Assembly: GCA_002421605.1 (NCBI GenBank)
Contig: DISJ01000017.1
Coordinates: 52,786 to 116,785, forward strand
From: Rhodobacteraceae bacterium UBA6213
GTDB taxonomy: Bacteria > Pseudomonadota > Alphaproteobacteria > Rhodobacterales > Rhodobacteraceae
Length of the DNA: 64,000 nucleotides
Reading direction: 5' to 3'
The notes below the pieces were generated by a model. The model ran no database searches and was not told the origin of the DNA. It saw nothing but the letters and a program-made list of their open reading frames with translations. Both the position numbers and the translations under genes were made by a program. Numbering within the stretch: the stretch's first letter is position 1; every line of letters begins with the position of its first letter. Shown piece by piece: positions 35,146 to 42,991 of the stretch.

Positions 35146-35741
35146 AGCAGGCGCTCTCCCTCGGGCGTGGTCAGGCGCAGATGCAGGCCGGGGGCCCCAT
35201 GCGTAAACTGCAGCCGCCCATCGCGCCCGGGAAGCGATGCGGCAAGCGCGGTAATCTCGGGGTGGCTAATTTCCAGCGCGGCCAGCCGCAGCCCAAGGTC
35301 AGGCAGACGTGGTGCCGGGTGCACCCCCGCCCATTCGATCAACGAGGGATAAAGCCCGTCAAACGGCCCCTCGCCGCTTGCCGGCACTGTCAACCGCCAA
35401 GCAAGCTCGCCCCGGCTGAGCGCCATCGGTGGGCCAACCGCCTCGGGCAGGCGCAGCGCGCCCAGATCGGTTGCCCGCATCACCCAGGCCACCGCGCGTG
35501 GCGAGCCCTGAAACCGGTCAAGCCCGAACCAGCGCGCGTGTTTGGGGCGCGGCGCCTCGGGGTTGATGGCGATAACTTCAAGGTATTCAGATGGGCCAAG
35601 GCTCAGCAGGCGGTTATGCGTGCCCATAGCGGCATGTTCGCCCCCGCCCGCCATGCGCACGCCTAGCTGCTCTTCTACCCATGCCACACCATCCTCCAGC
35701 CGTTCGGCGGCAATAGCGATGTGATCCAGTAATACGTCCAT
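35142..35741 (-). CDS. VOC/glyoxalase-like domain protein
   Basis: 199 residues from ATG 35741, which is preceded by GGAGGTG. The N-terminus DVLLDHIAIAAERLEDGVAW matches the Glyoxalase_3-like group (VOC superfamily), with a second half beginning LAALEISHPEITALAA. Typical metal ligands are not clearly conserved in both halves, so enzyme activity is uncertain. No substrate can be named. It is co-translated with the GNAT gene downstream (4-base overlap). Confidence 0.85.
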   Translation of the reverse strand: MDVLLDHIAIAAERLEDGVAWVEEQLGVRMAGGGEHAAMGTHNRLLSLGPSEYLEVIAINPEAPRPKHARWFGLDRFQGSPRAVAWVMRATDLGALRLPEAVGPPMALSRGELAWRLTVPASGEGPFDGLYPSLIEWAGVHPAPRLPDLGLRLAALEISHPEITALAASLPGRDGRLQFTHGAPGLHLRLTTPEGERLL

Positions 35742-35874
35742 CTGGCACCTCCAAGCCCATCTTGCGCCAAGCTCGCGGCTACGCAAGCCATTGCGCGCGC
35801 AGCCGGATCAGCAAGGTCGAAGTGCCGCGAAACTGCCCGGGTACCGGGTTGTCTGCAAGCGGCGATGATACCCC

Positions 35875-38004
35875 TCAGCGGAGGGTGGCGCGGATCAGCT
35901 TCAAAATATCACGCGCGGCGGCCGGAATATTGGTGCCCGGCCCGAAGATCGCCTTGACCCCGGCATGTGTTAGGAAATCATAGTCCTGCTGCGGAATGAC
36001 ACCGCCGCAGATTACCAGAATGTCACCTGCACCCTTTTCCTTCAGCGCCTCGATCAGTTTTGGCGCCAACGTCTTGTGCCCTGCCGCTTGGCTCGAAATG
36101 CCGACCACATGCACATCGTTGTCGATCGCATCCTGAGCGGCTTCCTCGGGGGTCTGGAACAGCGGCCCCACATCGACATCAAAACCGATATCGGCGAATG
36201 CCGTGGCGATGACCTTGGCCCCCCGGTCGTGGCCATCTTGCCCCATCTTCACCACCAACATACGCGGGCGGCGCCCCTCTTCTTCAGCGAAAGCCTCGAC
36301 ATCTTTCTGAATGGCGGCAAAGCCTTCGTCGCCGTCGTATGCTGCACCGTAAACCCCGGCAAGAGTTTTGATCTCGGCGCGGTGGCGACCAAATATTTTT
36401 TCCATCGCCATACTGATTTCTCCCACGCTTGCGCGCGCACGCGCCGCCGCAACAGCGGCCTCCAGAAGGTTGCCGCCCTCTTTGGCGCGGCGGGTCATTT
36501 CGGCAAGTGAGGCCACGCAGGCGGCCTCGTCGCGCGCGGCACGCAAATTTTCAAGCCGCGCAATCTGCCCCTCGCGCACCACGACGTTGTCGATATCGCG
36601 AATGTCGATCGCGTCTTCCTTGGCCAACCGATACTTGTTGACGCCAACTATCACCTCTTCGCCGCGGTCGATCATTGCCTGCCTGCGCGCGGCAGATTCC
36701 TCGATTCGCAACTTCGGCATACCGGTGGCGACCGCCTTGGTCATGCCACCCATCGCCTCGACCTCTTCGATCAGCGCCCAGGCCTTTTCAGCCAGTTCCG
36801 CCGTCAGGCTTTCAACATAGTAGCTGCCTGCAAGCGGATCGACGACATGCGTGATGCCGGTTTCTTCCTGCAAGATCAGCTGCGTATTGCGCGCGATGCG
36901 GGCCGAAAACTCGGTCGGCAGGGCAATGGCTTCGTCAAGCGCGTTGGTGTGCAAGGATTGCGTCCCCCCCAGCGCCGCCGCCATCGCCTCATAAGCGGTG
37001 CGCACCACGTTGTTGTAGGGGTCTTGTTCCTGCAAGCTGACACCCGAAGTTTGGCAGTGCGTGCGCAGCATCAGGCTGCCGGGTTTTTGCGCGCCAAACT
37101 CGGTCATGATGCGGTGCCACAGCTGGCGCGCGGCACGCAATTTGGCCGCCTCCATGAAAAAGTTCATGCCAATAGCAAAGAAAAAGCTCAAGCGCCCGGC
37201 AAATTCGTCAACGTTCATCCCGCGCGCAATCGCCGCGCGCACATATTCGCGCCCGTCAGCCAGCGTATAGGCCAGTTCCTGCACGAGGTTCGCGCCCGCT
37301 TCCTGCATATGGTAGCCGGAAATCGAGATCGAGTTGAACTTGGGCATTTCGGCCGAGGTGTATTCGATGATGTCGGCGATGATGCGCATCGAAGGTTCGG
37401 GCGGATAGATATAGGTGTTGCGCACCATGAATTCTTTCAGAATGTCGTTCTGAATGGTTCCCGAAAGCGCCTCGCGGGGCACGCCCTGTTCTTCGCCGGT
37501 AACGATGAAACTGGCCAGAATCGGGATGACCGCGCCGTTCATCGTCATCGAAACGCTGACCTTTTCCAACGGGATGCCGTTGAACAAGATTTTCATGTCC
37601 TCAACCGAGTCAATCGCCACCCCGGCCTTGCCGACATCGCCCACCACGCGCGGATGGTCGCTATCGTAGCCACGGTGGGTGGCAAGGTCGAAGGCCACCG
37701 AAACGCCCTGCTGGCCAGCCGCGAGGGCTTTGCGGTAAAACGCGTTCGACGCCTCGGCTGTGGAAAAACCCGCGTATTGGCGAATGGTCCACGGGCGGCC
37801 CGCATACATCGTGGCGCGCGGCCCACGCGTAAAGGGCGCGACCCCCGGCACTTCTTTCATTTGCGCCAGCCCCGCCACATCTTCGGCGGTATAAAGCGGC
37901 TTGACCGCGATGCCCTCGAGCGTATTCCAGATCAGGCTGTCGGGGTCTTTGCCCTTCATTTCTTTGGCGGCCAGCTTGCGCCAGAGGTCGGTGCTATCGC
38001 TCAT
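35875..38004 (-). CDS. mcm: Methylmalonyl-CoA mutase, single-chain form
   Basis: Adenosylcobalamin enzyme converting (R)-methylmalonyl-CoA to succinyl-CoA, last step of propionyl-CoA assimilation. 709 residues: N-terminal TIM-barrel substrate domain (TMYAGRPWTIRQYAGFST near residue 65) and a C-terminal B12-binding domain with the lower-ligand motif DGHDRG, His592. The length matches the homodimeric/large-subunit form in which both domains are on one chain. It is not in one transcript with pccA because an oppositely oriented gene (38098) lies between them. ATG 38004 opens MSDSTDLWRKLAAKEMKGKD. Confidence 0.97.
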   Translation of the reverse strand: MSDSTDLWRKLAAKEMKGKDPDSLIWNTLEGIAVKPLYTAEDVAGLAQMKEVPGVAPFTRGPRATMYAGRPWTIRQYAGFSTAEASNAFYRKALAAGQQGVSVAFDLATHRGYDSDHPRVVGDVGKAGVAIDSVEDMKILFNGIPLEKVSVSMTMNGAVIPILASFIVTGEEQGVPREALSGTIQNDILKEFMVRNTYIYPPEPSMRIIADIIEYTSAEMPKFNSISISGYHMQEAGANLVQELAYTLADGREYVRAAIARGMNVDEFAGRLSFFFAIGMNFFMEAAKLRAARQLWHRIMTEFGAQKPGSLMLRTHCQTSGVSLQEQDPYNNVVRTAYEAMAAALGGTQSLHTNALDEAIALPTEFSARIARNTQLILQEETGITHVVDPLAGSYYVESLTAELAEKAWALIEEVEAMGGMTKAVATGMPKLRIEESAARRQAMIDRGEEVIVGVNKYRLAKEDAIDIRDIDNVVVREGQIARLENLRAARDEAACVASLAEMTRRAKEGGNLLEAAVAAARARASVGEISMAMEKIFGRHRAEIKTLAGVYGAAYDGDEGFAAIQKDVEAFAEEEGRRPRMLVVKMGQDGHDRGAKVIATAFADIGFDVDVGPLFQTPEEAAQDAIDNDVHVVGISSQAAGHKTLAPKLIEALKEKGAGDILVICGGVIPQQDYDFLTHAGVKAIFGPGTNIPAAARDILKLIRATLR

Positions 38005-38097
38005 CGAGTTTCCCTTTTCGTCACAGACCCGACAGCGCCGGGGTTTCTTCCTTTGGTTTCGTGCCGCACTGCCCTATATCAAACTGCAGGAGGCGCA

Positions 38098-38544
38098 ATG
38101 AAACCACTCTATACCCTTGTTCTTTTGGCATTTCTGCCACTCTACGCCGCGGCGCAGGAAACACCTGCCGTGCCGGTTTTTGCGCCGCTGGTCGCGACCG
38201 AAGTGTCAACGGCTGAGCTTATGTGGCTCAAACGCCCGATTGTAGTCTTTGCCGATAGTCCCAATGACCCATCATATACCACCCAGATGCGGATGCTTGC
38301 CGAAGACCCCGCCGCGCTGGACGAGCGCGATGTGGTGGTGATCATCGACACTGACCCCGCCGCAAAAAGCGAATGGCGCTTGAAACTGCGGCCCCGTGGC
38401 TTCAGCTTGGTATTGCTCGACAAGGATCTTGAGCCCGAATTGCGCAAGCCGCTGCCTTGGGATGTGCGCGAAATCACCCACGCCATCGACAAGTTCCCAC
38501 TGCGCCGGCAAGAGGTTTTGATCGAGCAACCGGCGGGGCGGTAA
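38098..38544 (+). CDS. DUF4174 family exported protein
   Basis: 148 residues with an N-terminal signal peptide (YTLVLLAFLPLYAAAQ) and a thioredoxin-like DUF4174 domain (about 45-140: LMWLKRPIVVFADSPNDP and RGFSLVLLDKDLEPELRKP). DUF4174 proteins are small periplasmic proteins of unknown role with no CxxC motif, as here. A strong AGGAGG ribosome site precedes ATG 38098. The gene is divergent from mcm and convergent with the pccA-side genes, so it is inserted in, but not part of, the propionate route. Confidence 0.85.
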   Translation: MKPLYTLVLLAFLPLYAAAQETPAVPVFAPLVATEVSTAELMWLKRPIVVFADSPNDPSYTTQMRMLAEDPAALDERDVVVIIDTDPAAKSEWRLKLRPRGFSLVLLDKDLEPELRKPLPWDVREITHAIDKFPLRRQEVLIEQPAGR

Positions 38545-38551
38545 CAACAAG

Positions 38552-38662
38552 TCACTGCACTACCTCCAGTGTCAGTTGTGCATCTTGAGGCAAGGTTTTC
38601 GAATAATCGCCCAAAAGCACGCGCAGTGCGTCGGCGTCGGCGGGTTGCGACGCGGGCGTCAT
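38552..38662 (-). CDS. Possible 36-residue peptide coupled to pccA
   Basis: An ORF starting one base after the pccA stop (TGAGATG) and ending at 38552. Codons are GC-rich at third positions and read MTPASQPADADALRVLLGDY followed by 16 more residues ending LEVVQ. GGAG about 14 bases upstream of its ATG lies inside the pccA end. No domain is recognisable; the mainly helical sequence could be a small regulatory or stability partner of the carboxylase, or the remains of a longer gene. Reality depends on conservation in relatives. Confidence 0.4.
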   Translation of the reverse strand: MTPASQPADADALRVLLGDYSKTLPQDAQLTLEVVQ

Positions 38663-38663
38663 C

Positions 38664-40664
38664 TCATTCGAACTCCATGATGATTTCGTCGACCTTGAGG
38701 CTTGCGCCGGGTTTGGCCGTGATCTTCTTCACCACGCCCTTGCGCTCGGCCTTGAGAATGTTTTCCATCTTCATCGCCTCGACGGTGGCCAGTGCTTGGC
38801 CCTCATGTACCTCTTGCCCTTCTTCCACGCTAATTTTCACGATCAGGCCCGGCATTGGGCAAAGCAGAAAGCGTGAAGTGTCGGGGGGCAGTTTTTCGAA
38901 CATCAAGCGCGCCAGTTCTGCCTGACGCGGGGTGCGCACCTGCACCTTGAAGTCCGCGCCACGGGTGCGAATGCGAAGCCCGGACGGGATTTTGCCAACC
39001 TTCAGCACCAATGGCTTTCCGTCGACCATCAAGCGCGCCAGCGGCCTGCCCGGCACCCAGTCCGAAGTCACGCGCACCGCACCATCGGTGAAATGCACAG
39101 TCGAGCCTTCGTGGTCGGCGCTTATTCTGACCGCGTATTCGACGCCCTGCAACAAGACCACCCAGTCTTCTCCCACCCGGCGTTCGTGGTTGCCAAGCGT
39201 GCCCGAAATCCGCGTGCGACGAATTTCAGCAACACGGTTCATCGCGGCGCAGGCCGCGGCGATACGGCGGGTCAACTCGGGCGCAAGCGTGGCCCCTATA
39301 AAACCGTCGGGGTATTCTTCGGCAATAAAGGCGGTCGTGATATTGCCCGAAATGAAACGCGGATGGTCCATCACCGCATCGACAAAGGGCAGGTTATGCC
39401 CGATCCCTTCCACCTCGAAAGTGTCAAGCGCCAGACGCATTTCCTCGATCGCCTCACCGCGCGTTGGTGCCCAGGTACAAAGTTTGGCGATCATCGGATC
39501 GTAATACATGCTGATTTCGCCGCCCTCGTAAACGCCGGTGTCGTTGCGTACGATGCCGCCGCCAATCGTTTTGCCCTCAACCGGAGGCCGGTAGCGCGTC
39601 AATCGCCCGATCGAGGGCAGGAACCCGCGATAGGGGTCTTCGGCGTAAAGGCGGCATTCCATCGCCCAGCCATTGATCTTCAGGTCCGATTGCTTGAACG
39701 GCAGCGCCTTGCCTGCCGCCACGCGGATCATCTGCTCGACAATATCGACACCTGTAATCAGCTCGGTGACCGGGTGTTCGACCTGCAGGCGGGTGTTCAT
39801 TTCGAGGAAATAGAAATTGCGTGCGCCATCGACGATGAATTCAACCGTACCCGCCGAGGTATAGCCCACCGCGCGAGCCAAGGCGCAAGCCTGCTCGCCC
39901 ATCGCCTTGCGGGTGTCGGCATCAAGAAAGGGCGAAGGCGCTTCTTCGATAACCTTCTGGTTGCGTCGCTGGATCGAACATTCGCGTTCGTGTAGATAAA
40001 GCGTGTTGCCGTGCTTGTCGGCCAAAACCTGAATTTCGATGTGGCGCGGTTGGGTGACAAATTTTTCGATGAAGATGCGATCATCACCAAATGACGACGC
40101 CGCCTCGTTCTTCGATGACTGAAATCCCTCGCGTGCCTCGGCGTCGTTCCAAGCGATGCGCATACCCTTGCCGCCACCACCTGCCGAAGCCTTGATCATT
40201 ACCGGATAGCCGACCTGCTGTGAAATCTTCACGGCCTCATCGGCGTCCTCAATCAGCCCCATGTAGCCCGGCACAGTCGAAACACCGGCCTCTTGGGCAA
40301 TCTTTTTGGAGGTGATCTTGTCGCCCATCGCCTCGATCGCGCCCGAAGGTGGGCCGATAAAGACCACGCCCTCTGCCTCAAGCGCCGCTGCGAACTTGCG
40401 GTTTTCGCTAAGGAAACCATAGCCGGGGTGCACGGCCTCAGCGCCGGTCTGGCGAACCGCCTCGATGATCTTGTCGATCACGATGTAAGATTGGTTGGCA
40501 GGCGCGGGGCCGATAAACACCGCTTCATCCGCCATACGCACATGCAGCGCATTACGGTCGGCATCGGAATAAACCGCAACCGTCGCGATGCCCATTTTGC
40601 GCGCCGTTTTGATGACACGGCAGGCGATTTCACCACGGTTGGCGACCAGAATCTTCTTGAACAT
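38664..40664 (-). CDS. pccA: Propionyl-CoA carboxylase alpha chain (biotin carboxylase/BCCP)
   Basis: Biotin-dependent subunit converting propionyl-CoA to (S)-methylmalonyl-CoA with PccB. 666 residues: biotin carboxylase N-terminal domain (1-115), ATP-grasp (about 115-320; KASAGGGGKGMRIA), BC C-terminal domain (335-445), BT coupling domain, and a C-terminal biotinyl domain with the modified lysine K632 in VEAMKMENIL. Length and the BT domain identify PccA rather than the short AccC. AGAGGGG precedes ATG 40664. It has a terminator upstream (40728-40765), so it probably has its own promoter, although pccB is on the same strand. Confidence 0.97.
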   Translation of the reverse strand: MFKKILVANRGEIACRVIKTARKMGIATVAVYSDADRNALHVRMADEAVFIGPAPANQSYIVIDKIIEAVRQTGAEAVHPGYGFLSENRKFAAALEAEGVVFIGPPSGAIEAMGDKITSKKIAQEAGVSTVPGYMGLIEDADEAVKISQQVGYPVMIKASAGGGGKGMRIAWNDAEAREGFQSSKNEAASSFGDDRIFIEKFVTQPRHIEIQVLADKHGNTLYLHERECSIQRRNQKVIEEAPSPFLDADTRKAMGEQACALARAVGYTSAGTVEFIVDGARNFYFLEMNTRLQVEHPVTELITGVDIVEQMIRVAAGKALPFKQSDLKINGWAMECRLYAEDPYRGFLPSIGRLTRYRPPVEGKTIGGGIVRNDTGVYEGGEISMYYDPMIAKLCTWAPTRGEAIEEMRLALDTFEVEGIGHNLPFVDAVMDHPRFISGNITTAFIAEEYPDGFIGATLAPELTRRIAAACAAMNRVAEIRRTRISGTLGNHERRVGEDWVVLLQGVEYAVRISADHEGSTVHFTDGAVRVTSDWVPGRPLARLMVDGKPLVLKVGKIPSGLRIRTRGADFKVQVRTPRQAELARLMFEKLPPDTSRFLLCPMPGLIVKISVEEGQEVHEGQALATVEAMKMENILKAERKGVVKKITAKPGASLKVDEIIMEFE

Positions 40665-40727
40665 GTCAGGCCCCTCTGCCCGGGTTTACGAGGTGCTGAC
40701 GCCCGCCCCGGTGTTGGTGTTGGCAAT

Positions 40728-40765
40728 AAAAAAGCGCCACAGGGGCGTGGGGCCCCGATGGCGCT
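40728..40765 (-). terminator. Intrinsic terminator of the glycine-zipper lipoprotein gene
   Basis: On the minus strand a stem of AGCGCCA/TGGCGCT (40733-40739 with 40759-40765) plus an inner GGGGC/GCCCC (40742-40746 with 40752-40756) is followed directly by a run of six U (A tract at 40728-40733). This is a classic Rho-independent terminator between the 40802 gene and pccA. Confidence 0.8.
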
Positions 40766-40801
40766 ATGACAATGGAATGCCGCAATGGCTGCGGCGTAGG
40801 C

Positions 40802-41020
40802 TTAGCGGTTGATGCAGCCCTGAACGTTGAGATCGTCACAGAACACGCCTGCCGCGCCACCGATGACCGCACCGGTAAGCGCGCTGCCGCCAAGCGCGCC
40901 CGCGACGACCGCACCGGTTGCCGCGCCGGCAAGCCCGCGTTCGGTGTCATTGTCGAGATAGTCGCAACCTGCAAGCGTTGCAGCGGCAGCAATCGCGACC
41001 GCGAATTTGAGAATTCCCAT
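40802..41020 (-). CDS. Small glycine-zipper lipoprotein
   Basis: 72 residues. Signal peptide with lipobox TLAGC (Cys19), then a short polar stretch DYLDNDTERG and a glycine-zipper helix (about 29-58; GLAGAATGAVVAGALGGSAL), ending in NVQGCINR. Resembles small Gly-zipper lipoproteins (SmpA/YMGG type) of the cell envelope. AAGGAG lies upstream of ATG 41020. Bounded by terminators on both sides, it is an independent transcription unit inside the pcc cluster. Confidence 0.82.
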   Translation of the reverse strand: MGILKFAVAIAAAATLAGCDYLDNDTERGLAGAATGAVVAGALGGSALTGAVIGGAAGVFCDDLNVQGCINR

Positions 41021-41130
41021 GCTCGTTCAGCTCCTTGTTGGCCACAAGCGACCATCAGGGGCGCCACGGCTCGGTGTGACAACACTACTTGACCCTGAAG
41101 GTTCCCGATACACCCAACCGGGTGTGCGTG

Positions 41131-41170
41131 TCTTTTTCTAGAAAAGAGCCTGACCCGTGAGGGGCCAGGC
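41131..41170 (-). terminator. Intrinsic terminator downstream of the pccB-led transcript
   Basis: On the minus strand a hairpin (41170 down to 41148; GCCTGG-CCC pairing with GGG-TCAGGC, one mismatch, 4-base loop) is followed by a U-rich TCTTTTC stretch (to about 41131), which itself holds the palindrome TTTTCTAGAAAA. It would end transcription from pccB through 41364. Confidence 0.6.
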
Positions 41171-41180
41171 CAGGAACAGA

Positions 41181-41202
41181 GGGTTAGGGTTGGGGTAGAG
41201 GG
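41181..41202 (+). other. G-quadruplex-like tract (TTAGGG-type)
   Basis: Four G-runs (GGG at 41181, GGG at 41187, GGGG at 41192, GGG at 41200) with loops of 3, 2 and 4 bases fit the G-quadruplex pattern. The G-rich strand is the template strand for the surrounding minus-strand genes, 11 bases before the terminator stem. Folding is not shown by the sequence alone. Confidence 0.5.
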
Positions 41203-41363
41203 ATGGTTAGATTTCGGCTTCAGTCCGGCCCGCACCGTGCTGGCGGCGCAAACCGTAACTACAGCTTGACCCGCTAAAGCGCAGAGCGCAAAGCCCGATT
41301 TCGTGTGCGCCGCCCGTTCGGCAAAATGCCGCCGGAACTGCAGATTGAGCGGCGAATTCACGC

Positions 41364-41753
41364 TCATTGATCGTCCTCACCCGCATCCTCGATACGTGCG
41401 CGCCCTGCTGCGAACACATCGGGAAAAGACGCACGCGCACAGCGCAGATCGATCTTTAACAGTGCCTCATAGCTTTCGGGGTCAAACGGGTCTTCTGCTG
41501 GCACAACCTCGCGGCCAAACAGCCACGAAAGTCGCCCCGCATCAAGGTTGCCACGCTCGAACGGTTCTTCGCCGAAATGATCCCATAGCGCGGCCAGAAA
41601 GCCTGCATCGGCGCGCTTGTCTGGGTTTGCCCGATCGCGGTAACGCTCGCGCACAATGATGCGCGTAACGCCGCGCCCATGCACTGCGCGGCGGATCACG
41701 AATTGAAAGTCAGTTCCGGGCAGCCGCCCCGGAAAGCCGCGGTGCTTCAGCAT
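41364..41753 (-). CDS. Hypothetical protein in the pcc cluster, 129 residues
   Basis: Soluble protein with no signal peptide. The N-terminal half is basic (RGVTRIIVRERYRDRANPD), and the middle has a conserved-looking FLAALWDHFGEEPFERGN stretch; the C-terminus is acidic (RARIEDAGEDDQ). I do not recognise a domain. It lies between a lipoprotein (41784) and the terminator at 41131-41170 and is co-directional with pccB, so it is probably the last gene of that transcript. Codon use is normal for the window. No function is assigned. Confidence 0.75.
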   Translation of the reverse strand: MLKHRGFPGRLPGTDFQFVIRRAVHGRGVTRIIVRERYRDRANPDKRADAGFLAALWDHFGEEPFERGNLDAGRLSWLFGREVVPAEDPFDPESYEALLKIDLRCARASFPDVFAAGRARIEDAGEDDQ

Positions 41754-41783
41754 ACCGCGGCCTCCCGAAGATCAAGTGGACTT

Positions 41784-42134
41784 TTATGGTACGACGTGCG
41801 TGAGGCTAGGCGCACCAGTCGGCTGTCTGCCCGGATCATCCGGCTCGCGCGGATCTTGTTGATCAATCGGAACGCAGATCGGAACCGTGGTGACATGGGT
41901 GATGCTGGCGTAGCTCGGAACCTCGCCCGGCAGGCAGAGCGACTCGCAGGTGAGCAGCCGTTCCGGATAGTAGTTCGAGAAGGGCTGACGTTCGGGTCGG
42001 CAGGCAGCCACGGAAACGTTGCCGTATTTATTGTAAACCGGCTCTGGCAGGATCGGCCGGACAACAGGTTTCGCGCAGGCACCAAGCAAAAGTGCAAGCG
42101 AAACGCCAACGGTGAAAACGTGTGTAATACGCAT
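41784..42134 (-). CDS. Hypothetical Cys-containing lipoprotein, 116 residues
   Basis: Signal peptide with lipobox LLGAC (Cys20), so predicted to be lipid-anchored in the envelope. The mature part has few helices, is rich in Pro and Val, and contains four Cys (VAACRPER, LLTCESLCLPGE, TVPICVPID) that could form two disulphides. The C-terminus is Pro/Asp-rich. No domain is recognised. It is co-directional with pccB and the methyltransferase-like gene, 82 bases after the latter. Confidence 0.78.
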   Translation of the reverse strand: MRITHVFTVGVSLALLLGACAKPVVRPILPEPVYNKYGNVSVAACRPERQPFSNYYPERLLTCESLCLPGEVPSYASITHVTTVPICVPIDQQDPREPDDPGRQPTGAPSLTHVVP

Positions 42135-42216
42135 GATTCCCTCGTGTACATTATGCGACTGGCCATAGCAGCATACGCGCGACCCGGGTTTTGGGCAATT
42201 GTCTTGCTTGTTCTGT

Positions 42217-42975
42217 TCATGTCGTTCCCATTTGCACCAAAACTCGTCGCGCTTTTGGCGGCGCAGGTTGATCTGAAATTGTCCCTAGTGTCGAAAGACG
42301 CTGCAATTGCGCGGCGGCGTCAGTTTCGCGAAGATCCAGCAGCAAATGCCCACCCGGCACAACTGCGCGCGCGAAATAGTCCATGTAGGTTTCGACCGGA
42401 TAATGAAAGCCGCAGGATAGAAAACTAAGTGCAAGATCAACCGTGCCCGCGTCCGCAGGATCATTTTTCTTTGGGTTAACCGCCTGAACCCGTTCTGGCG
42501 CAAGGTCGTTATCGGCAAGCAACGCCTGCGCAACGGCCAGTGATGAATAGGCCGCCCCTTCTTGCGCGAACCCAAAGTGGCGCCGCTCGTTGCTTTCAAT
42601 GTCAATCAGTAGCGCCGTGGTTGGCTGGTCTTGTAATAGAAAGAGGTCGAAGAAGGCATAGCCGCAGCCAATATCGGCCACGCGGCGCGGCGCGAGGTTT
42701 AACAGCAAAGGCTGCAGCGCTAAATATTCCTGCAAGATCACACCCGCCGCCCGACGCGCGACATCAAGCCCAAGCCGATCCACCTGATCGAGAATGGGCG
42801 CGGTGTCGCCCACATTCCAAGCGCGGATTATTTTACCGCTCTGAGGCACATCGAACAGCACCTCTGATCGCTGCAAGATCAGGTTGATCAGATCATCTTG
42901 GCCAAGCGCCGCAAGCCGCAGCGCTTGAACGCGCGGATGCAATGCCGCGGCTGCTATATCTTGGACTAGTGGCAT
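42217..42975 (-). CDS. SAM-dependent methyltransferase-like protein
   Basis: 252 residues. The central ~130 form a class I methyltransferase fold: motif I RVADIGCGYAFFDLFLL (about 98-114), an acidic end of the next strand (LLIDIESNERRHFG), and motif IV-like VDLALSFLSCGFHYP. The N-terminal 95 residues are an extra helical domain (ILQRSEVLFDVPQSGKIIRA). The substrate is unknown. It starts 16 bases downstream of the pccB stop and is very likely cotranscribed with it, which makes a role linked to propionate use possible but unproven. Confidence 0.8.
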   Translation of the reverse strand: MPLVQDIAAAALHPRVQALRLAALGQDDLINLILQRSEVLFDVPQSGKIIRAWNVGDTAPILDQVDRLGLDVARRAAGVILQEYLALQPLLLNLAPRRVADIGCGYAFFDLFLLQDQPTTALLIDIESNERRHFGFAQEGAAYSSLAVAQALLADNDLAPERVQAVNPKKNDPADAGTVDLALSFLSCGFHYPVETYMDYFARAVVPGGHLLLDLRETDAAAQLQRLSTLGTISDQPAPPKARRVLVQMGTT

Positions 42976-42991
42976 CGCCGGAACTCCGCCC

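Larger units (their letters stand above)
41021..41363. other. 343-bp gene-free stretch with terminator and G-rich tract
   Basis: Between the glycine-zipper lipoprotein and the 41364 gene. It should hold the lipoprotein promoter near 41021-41130, an intrinsic terminator (41131-41170) and a G-rich tract (41181-41202). CACCCAACCGGGTG at 41111-41124 is a further small palindrome. I find no convincing gene in the remaining bases. Confidence 0.6.

Noticed and set aside
36847..38097. N-terminal part of a 565-residue plus-strand open frame running into the DUF4174 gene
   Set aside because: The part before 38098 is antisense to mcm; the real gene starts at ATG 38098 with AGGAGG and a signal peptide.
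41203..41277. 24-codon plus-strand ORF with a GGGGTAGAGGG stretch before its ATG
   Set aside because: Very short, no hydrophobic or conserved pattern, and the purine stretch is better explained by the G-rich tract.
40666..41367. 233-residue minus-strand open frame whose ATG overlaps the stop of the 41364 gene (ATGA)
   Set aside because: The overlap looks like coupling, but the frame runs through an intrinsic terminator and the G-rich tract and covers the glycine-zipper lipoprotein gene out of frame; composition is not coding-like.
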